From Hymenobacter sp. BT730 (lineage in GTDB: Bacteria; Bacteroidota; Bacteroidia; Cytophagales; Hymenobacteraceae), in contig NZ_JAUOFB010000001.1 in the NCBI RefSeq assembly GCF_030542105.1, positions 682,001 to 746,000 on the forward strand: DNA of 64,000 nucleotides, given 5' to 3'. Under the pieces are notes generated by a model that was not told the origin of the DNA, made no database searches, and saw nothing but the letters and a program-made list of their open reading frames with translations. Made by a program: the position numbers and the translations under genes. Positions 60,779 through 64,000 of this stretch are shown here, in pieces. The stretch's first letter is position 1; every line of letters begins with the position of its first letter.

Positions 60779-60794
60779 CGCGCTGCCTAAATAA

Positions 60795-60832
60795 CAAAAA
60801 GCCCGCTCCTCATTGGAAGCGGGCTTTTTTTA
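60795..60832. terminator. Bidirectional terminator after the 60119 gene
   Basis: A stem of AAAAAGCCCGCT and complement is flanked by A5 and T7 runs between convergent genes. Confidence 0.92.
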
Positions 60833-60858
60833 TGGGTTGATGCGAAGTTGCAGGAGTA

Positions 60859-61935
60859 TCAGCTTTTAACCTTGAATTCGCGCAGTTCCGCATCAATGCG
60901 CTGGTTCCAGCGTTGCTGGGCGGCTTCATCCATGCCATGGTGCGTTTCGGCATCATACTGCTCCTGTACACGGTTCATCTCCCAGTAGGAGCGCAGGTAT
61001 TGCAGCTGAATGATGCTGTTATAATCGGCAAAGGTGAGGCTGTCGGGCTGCACTTTGCGCCGGAAACGTTCGGCCACCAGCTTCACCAGGTCAAAGTGGC
61101 GTTGCTCGTGGTTGAGGTGGTAAGGTGTTTGGGTGCTGGTCCAGGAAGAAGAGCGCACCACGTATACTTTCAGCGTGAAATCTAGGCGCAGCTTCCCTTG
61201 GTTGATGGAAGGCCGGCCCTGATATGCAAAGCTGGGAAACACCGCAGCGGCAAATCCTTGGCTTCGCTGCGGGCCGGTAAAGTCCGTCCAGGCCAGGGGC
61301 TTGCCCGGATCATAAAACAGCGTATCCGGCTCGGTCTGCCGCACATCATCCTGAAAGCGCACCTGAATTGCCGTCGCCAGGTCCGGATTGCGGGGGGCTT
61401 GCTGGGTTATCCACGTATGCAGATACACCAGCCCGGATACCAGGGCCTGCTGCAGGGCCGGTGCCACCACCGCCCGTTGCGAGGGTAGCCGGCGGTACCT
61501 CGACCCACCCCGGTACTCCACCAGCGGCACGCGTTGCCCTTCCCGCAACCAGTCGAAGGCCAGCGTCACGGTTATTTTTCCATCAATGGTGCCGCCGGGC
61601 CCCGGAGCTTCGCGCACCTGCAGTTCCTGCACCCGCATGGTAACTGGCCGCAGGGCAGGATTGCGCGGTACACTTTGCCGCACAAACTGCCGCAGTGCGG
61701 GTAGGGTGCCGCCTTGCAGCGCTACCGCCTCCGGTTTTACCGAAGGGCCGCCAGCAGCCAGCAGCAGCGCCACGGGAGAGCCCGCGGGGCGAGCATCAGT
61801 TACCTCCGCCACATAGAACTCCCGGGGCGTGAAAGGCACAGGCTGCGGCTGCAGCACCAAAGGAGAAGCTTGCCGGGCCTGATAGGGTAGCAAGCCTAGC
61901 AGCAGATGATAGAAAAGCAGGTATACAGACAGCAT
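60859..61935 (-). CDS. Exported DUF922-like predicted zinc protease
   Basis: The 358-residue protein has a short hydrophobic start (LLFYHLLLGLLPYQA) and an unusual N-terminal half (residues 25-200) that I cannot name. The C-terminal 160 residues match DUF922: PLAWTDFTGP, TLKVYVVRSSSW, LNHEQRHFDLVKLVAERFRR with the metal motif HEQRH at 276-280, and YDAETHHGMDEAAQQRWNQR. The motif predicts a zinc metalloprotease, although none in this family is well characterised. It is convergent with the 60119 gene. Confidence 0.8.
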   Translation of the reverse strand: MLSVYLLFYHLLLGLLPYQARQASPLVLQPQPVPFTPREFYVAEVTDARPAGSPVALLLAAGGPSVKPEAVALQGGTLPALRQFVRQSVPRNPALRPVTMRVQELQVREAPGPGGTIDGKITVTLAFDWLREGQRVPLVEYRGGSRYRRLPSQRAVVAPALQQALVSGLVYLHTWITQQAPRNPDLATAIQVRFQDDVRQTEPDTLFYDPGKPLAWTDFTGPQRSQGFAAAVFPSFAYQGRPSINQGKLRLDFTLKVYVVRSSSWTSTQTPYHLNHEQRHFDLVKLVAERFRRKVQPDSLTFADYNSIIQLQYLRSYWEMNRVQEQYDAETHHGMDEAAQQRWNQRIDAELREFKVKS

Positions 61936-62007
61936 AAGAATGGGCCAACGGCGCCGGAATGCGGCGTCCTGCTGTCCAACACAGCCACCTGCCTGCCCGT
62001 TCCGCTG

Positions 62008-62859
62008 CTACGCCGCGTGCTGCCGCCGATACTCACTGGGGCTGTGGCCGGTATGCTTGCGGAAGGTTTTATTGAAGTGCGACACGTTGTTAAAGCCGCT
62101 GGCATAGCACACCTCCGTTACGGGCACTTCATCCAGCAGCAGCCGGCAGGCGTGGTTTACGCGGCACTCCTGCAGGAAGTCCGTTAGTGTGTGGCGGGTC
62201 ATCTTTTTGAAATAGCGGCAGAAAGCCGGTACCGAGAGAAAGGCTACTTCCGCCACTTCGCGCACATCCAGCGAGGGGCGCCGGTAGTGCTGCTCCAGAT
62301 ATTGATATACCCGGCTCAGGCGCTGCTGCTCCTTCCCGTGCAGGGCCTGCCCATCGTGGTCAGCATCCAGCACGGTATAATCAGGTGAGTGGGACAGTTG
62401 CTGCAGCAGCTGCAATAAGGTGAGCAGGCGCATAAAAGGGGGCTCGTCCAGCAGTTGGCGCAGCATGGCACCCACCTGGGCGCGGGTAGCGCCTCCAAAT
62501 GACAGGCCCTGGTGCGAGCGGGCTAACAACTCCCGCACCGCCGCCATTTCCGGCCGCAGCCAGAAGCCGTCCCCCAGAAAATCAGCCCGCATCTGCACTA
62601 CAATTTCCTCAAACGCGCCTTCCTGCCCATAGCTAAAAGAGAGGTGAGGCAAATTGGGACCAATCATCACCAACTCTCCCTGCTCAAAGCGCGAAATGTG
62701 CTGGCCAATATGCCGCCGCCCGCTGCCCTGTGGAATGTAGACCAACTCATATTCAGGGTGATGGTGCCAGAGTAGCCCTCCGTTCTGCACCTCGGTGTAA
62801 TGTAGCAGCGTAAAGGAGCTGTCAGCCGGGGATTGAATGTTTTCAAATTGCAGTTTCAC
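62008..62859 (-). CDS. AraC-family transcription regulator
   Basis: The 283-residue protein has an N-terminal cupin-like sensor domain (GLLWHHHPEYELVYIPQGSG, then FEQGELVMIGPNLPHLSF) and a C-terminal AraC double helix-turn-helix (DVREVAEVAFLSVPAFCRYF, then EVCYASGFNNVSHFNKTFRK). Such proteins often control sugar use. The gene starts with GTG at 62859, because no ATG fits the family N-terminus. It stands alone. A link with the sugar locus at 15-25 kb is possible but not supported by position. Confidence 0.92.
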   Translation of the reverse strand: MKLQFENIQSPADSSFTLLHYTEVQNGGLLWHHHPEYELVYIPQGSGRRHIGQHISRFEQGELVMIGPNLPHLSFSYGQEGAFEEIVVQMRADFLGDGFWLRPEMAAVRELLARSHQGLSFGGATRAQVGAMLRQLLDEPPFMRLLTLLQLLQQLSHSPDYTVLDADHDGQALHGKEQQRLSRVYQYLEQHYRRPSLDVREVAEVAFLSVPAFCRYFKKMTRHTLTDFLQECRVNHACRLLLDEVPVTEVCYASGFNNVSHFNKTFRKHTGHSPSEYRRQHAA

Positions 62860-62998
62860 GGTGCTTTAGTGCTAAAAGGCCTGATACAATCTTCGAATTT
62901 ACAGAAACAAGTCAATACAGCATCAAAAATGGTGAATAAGGTAGTGGCGGAACCTATGTAGGTACATGACCTTTGAGTATACTTTTCATCCGTGCCGA

Positions 62999-63412
62999 AT
63001 GAAAGCTCTCTTGAACCGCTCGTTGCTCTTGTTACTGGTTGGTTTTATGCTTACCGGCGCAGTGGAGGCGGGAGTAAGTCAGTCTGCCGGGGTTTCCCCC
63101 ACGACAACTACTTCGCTTCGGATGCGTGCCGCCCAGGTCAGCAAATACCTGGCGTATGCACTGCAGCTCAGCGCCCGGCAGCAGTTAGCTGTTCGGCGGT
63201 GCGTGTATGAAGAGTTCCGTCAGCTCGACTCGCTGGCGCAGGCGCCGGTAGCTGTGGTCCCCAACACCACGGATACCAGCAACCAACTGCGTGAGCAAAG
63301 CGAGCTGCGGATTGTGCAGCGCTACGAAACTGCCATGGCACGCATCCTGACCCCAGGTCAGTACAGTGCCTTTACCTGGCTACAGGAGCGGCAGCCCGTA
63401 GCGCGGCAATAG
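62999..63412 (+). CDS. Small exported helical protein
   Basis: From ATG 62999 the product has 137 residues with a signal peptide (LLLLVGFMLTGAVEAG). The mature part is helical and contains QLSARQQLAVRRCVYEEFRQ and RYETAMARILTPGQYSAFTW, a pattern like the CpxP/Spy family of periplasmic chaperones (a short helix followed by L-x-P-x-Q-x-x-x-F). The link to Spy is tentative. Another ATG at 62966 would add a polar stretch before the signal and overlaps a TACTTTTC box at 62980-62987, so the later ATG is preferred. A strong terminator follows. Confidence 0.65.
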   Translation: MKALLNRSLLLLLVGFMLTGAVEAGVSQSAGVSPTTTTSLRMRAAQVSKYLAYALQLSARQQLAVRRCVYEEFRQLDSLAQAPVAVVPNTTDTSNQLREQSELRIVQRYETAMARILTPGQYSAFTWLQERQPVARQ

Positions 63413-63492
63413 TACATACATAGTAGGGTGCGGTACCATGGGTGGGGCCGTAACCTTTTCTATAGTGTGGGAGACAAGTTGGGTGGGAATCT

Positions 63493-63525
63493 AAGAACGG
63501 AGCTGGGGAGCTCCGTTCTTTTTTT
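63493..63525. terminator. Bidirectional terminator between the 62999 and DinB-like genes
   Basis: A 12-base perfect stem (AAGAACGGAGCT and complement, four-base loop) is followed by T5. Confidence 0.92.
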
Positions 63526-63529
63526 GTGC

Positions 63530-63997
63530 CTACTCCTCAATAATCTGGCGCACATGGTGCTCCAGATGCACACTATAATCCTCTACCAGCCAGCCCAGCG
63601 TTACGGCGTAGCCATTCTCAAAATCGACGCGGTGCTGCAGCTTATCAGCGGGAATCCGGCTAATGATGCGCATTAACTGCCGGTTGTACAGCGTCCAGAG
63701 CTGCAGCAGCTCAGTGGCCGGTGCGTGCTCGTAAGCGCCGCACCGTACCCAATCGTCCTGGTGATACGATACCATCTGGTGAGGGGCAGGCTCGGTCTGG
63801 CAGAGCACAAACCGACGGTGGTTATTACACGCAGAGTCGATGAGGTGCCCCAGTATTTCCTTGCGCGACCATTTGCCGGGAGCCAGCGGCTGCTCCATTT
63901 CCTCCTCCGAAAAGGAACGCAGGTGGGCATTGAGGACCGACAGCATTTCCTGCAAACGGGTTACTGCTTCGTGAACAAGAACAGCGGAGGTAGTCAT
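63530..63997 (-). CDS. DinB-family protein
   Basis: The 155-residue four-helix protein matches the DinB_2 group. The three metal-binding histidines are visible: GHLIDSACNNHRRFV in helix 2 and VHLEHHVRQI at the C-terminus. It opens with a helix that includes RLQEMLSVLNAHLRSFSEEE and KWSRKEILGHL. DinB-like proteins include bacillithiol S-transferases (BstA) and other metal-dependent thiol transferases, so a thiol-transfer role is plausible alongside YtxJ at 5435. The gene's ATG is near the end of the window, so its promoter is not visible. Confidence 0.88.
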   Translation of the reverse strand: MTTSAVLVHEAVTRLQEMLSVLNAHLRSFSEEEMEQPLAPGKWSRKEILGHLIDSACNNHRRFVLCQTEPAPHQMVSYHQDDWVRCGAYEHAPATELLQLWTLYNRQLMRIISRIPADKLQHRVDFENGYAVTLGWLVEDYSVHLEHHVRQIIEE

Positions 63998-64000
63998 GGG

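Noticed and set aside
1..64000. tRNA, rRNA, CRISPR, prophage or insertion-sequence genes
   Set aside because: I scanned the gaps and found no cloverleaf-like sequences, regularly spaced repeats or transposase-like proteins. A tRNAscan or IS search could still find short remnants.

Overview
The window looks like chromosomal DNA of a Bacteroidota bacterium close to Hymenobacter (Cytophagales). The reasons are: SusC/SusD-type outer-membrane receptors with an ECF sigma/FecR pair; several copies of the Bacteroidota -7 promoter box TAnnTTTG; many short lipoproteins; a fused 2-oxoacid dehydrogenase E1; a bacillithiol-linked YtxJ protein; small families typical of this group (DUF6799-like, DUF4136, DUF1206, DUF805); and a high GC content by eye with AT-rich gene-free gaps. 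I see no rRNA, tRNA, CRISPR array, transposase or phage gene. Family names come from recognising motifs by eye; no database search was run.

Layout. 1-2471: 5' part of a leftward SusC-like receptor. 2.6-14.8 kb: housekeeping genes, including the fused E1, YtxJ, OsmC, lipoyl synthase (lipA), glycine decarboxylase (gcvP), a saccharopine/alanine dehydrogenase-like enzyme and a DUF1206 membrane protein. 14.9-25.5 kb: a leftward polysaccharide/oligosaccharide utilisation locus, read as ECF sigma factor, FecR anti-sigma, SusC with an STN domain, SusD, a FIVAR-like/LamG lipoprotein, a GH130 lipoprotein and a FucP-type sugar permease. 25.7-35.8 kb: small envelope and hypothetical proteins, among them two secreted proteins sharing one N-terminal module and a NERD-like/coiled-coil/TM/WG-repeat protein. 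36.0-47.2 kb: sucA-odhB, two adjacent truncated globins, DUF4126, EamA permease, M1 peptidase and lpdA. 47.4-64 kb: a secreted VWA protein, S41 and M23 peptidases, paired small membrane proteins, rlmF, a membrane-anchored WD40 protein, a tail-anchored metallo-beta-lactamase-fold hydrolase, a cold-shock protein, rluE, a DUF922-like predicted metalloprotease, an AraC regulator and a DinB-like protein.

Two functional groupings stand out. First, lipoate-dependent central metabolism is spread over 45 kb: fused E1, LipA, GcvP, SucA, OdhB and Lpd. Second, the sugar locus forms a full route from sensing (STN-FecR-sigma) through outer-membrane capture and import to GH130 cleavage and inner-membrane uptake; GH130 suggests a mannoside substrate. 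Within that locus, strong hairpins with T-runs sit almost at the start codons of the GH130 and permease genes, which may step expression down along the cluster. Two intergenic regions (45.3-45.7 kb and 49.8-50.0 kb) carry inverted repeats sharing a GTCATnCTGAGC core and look like small non-autonomous repeat elements.
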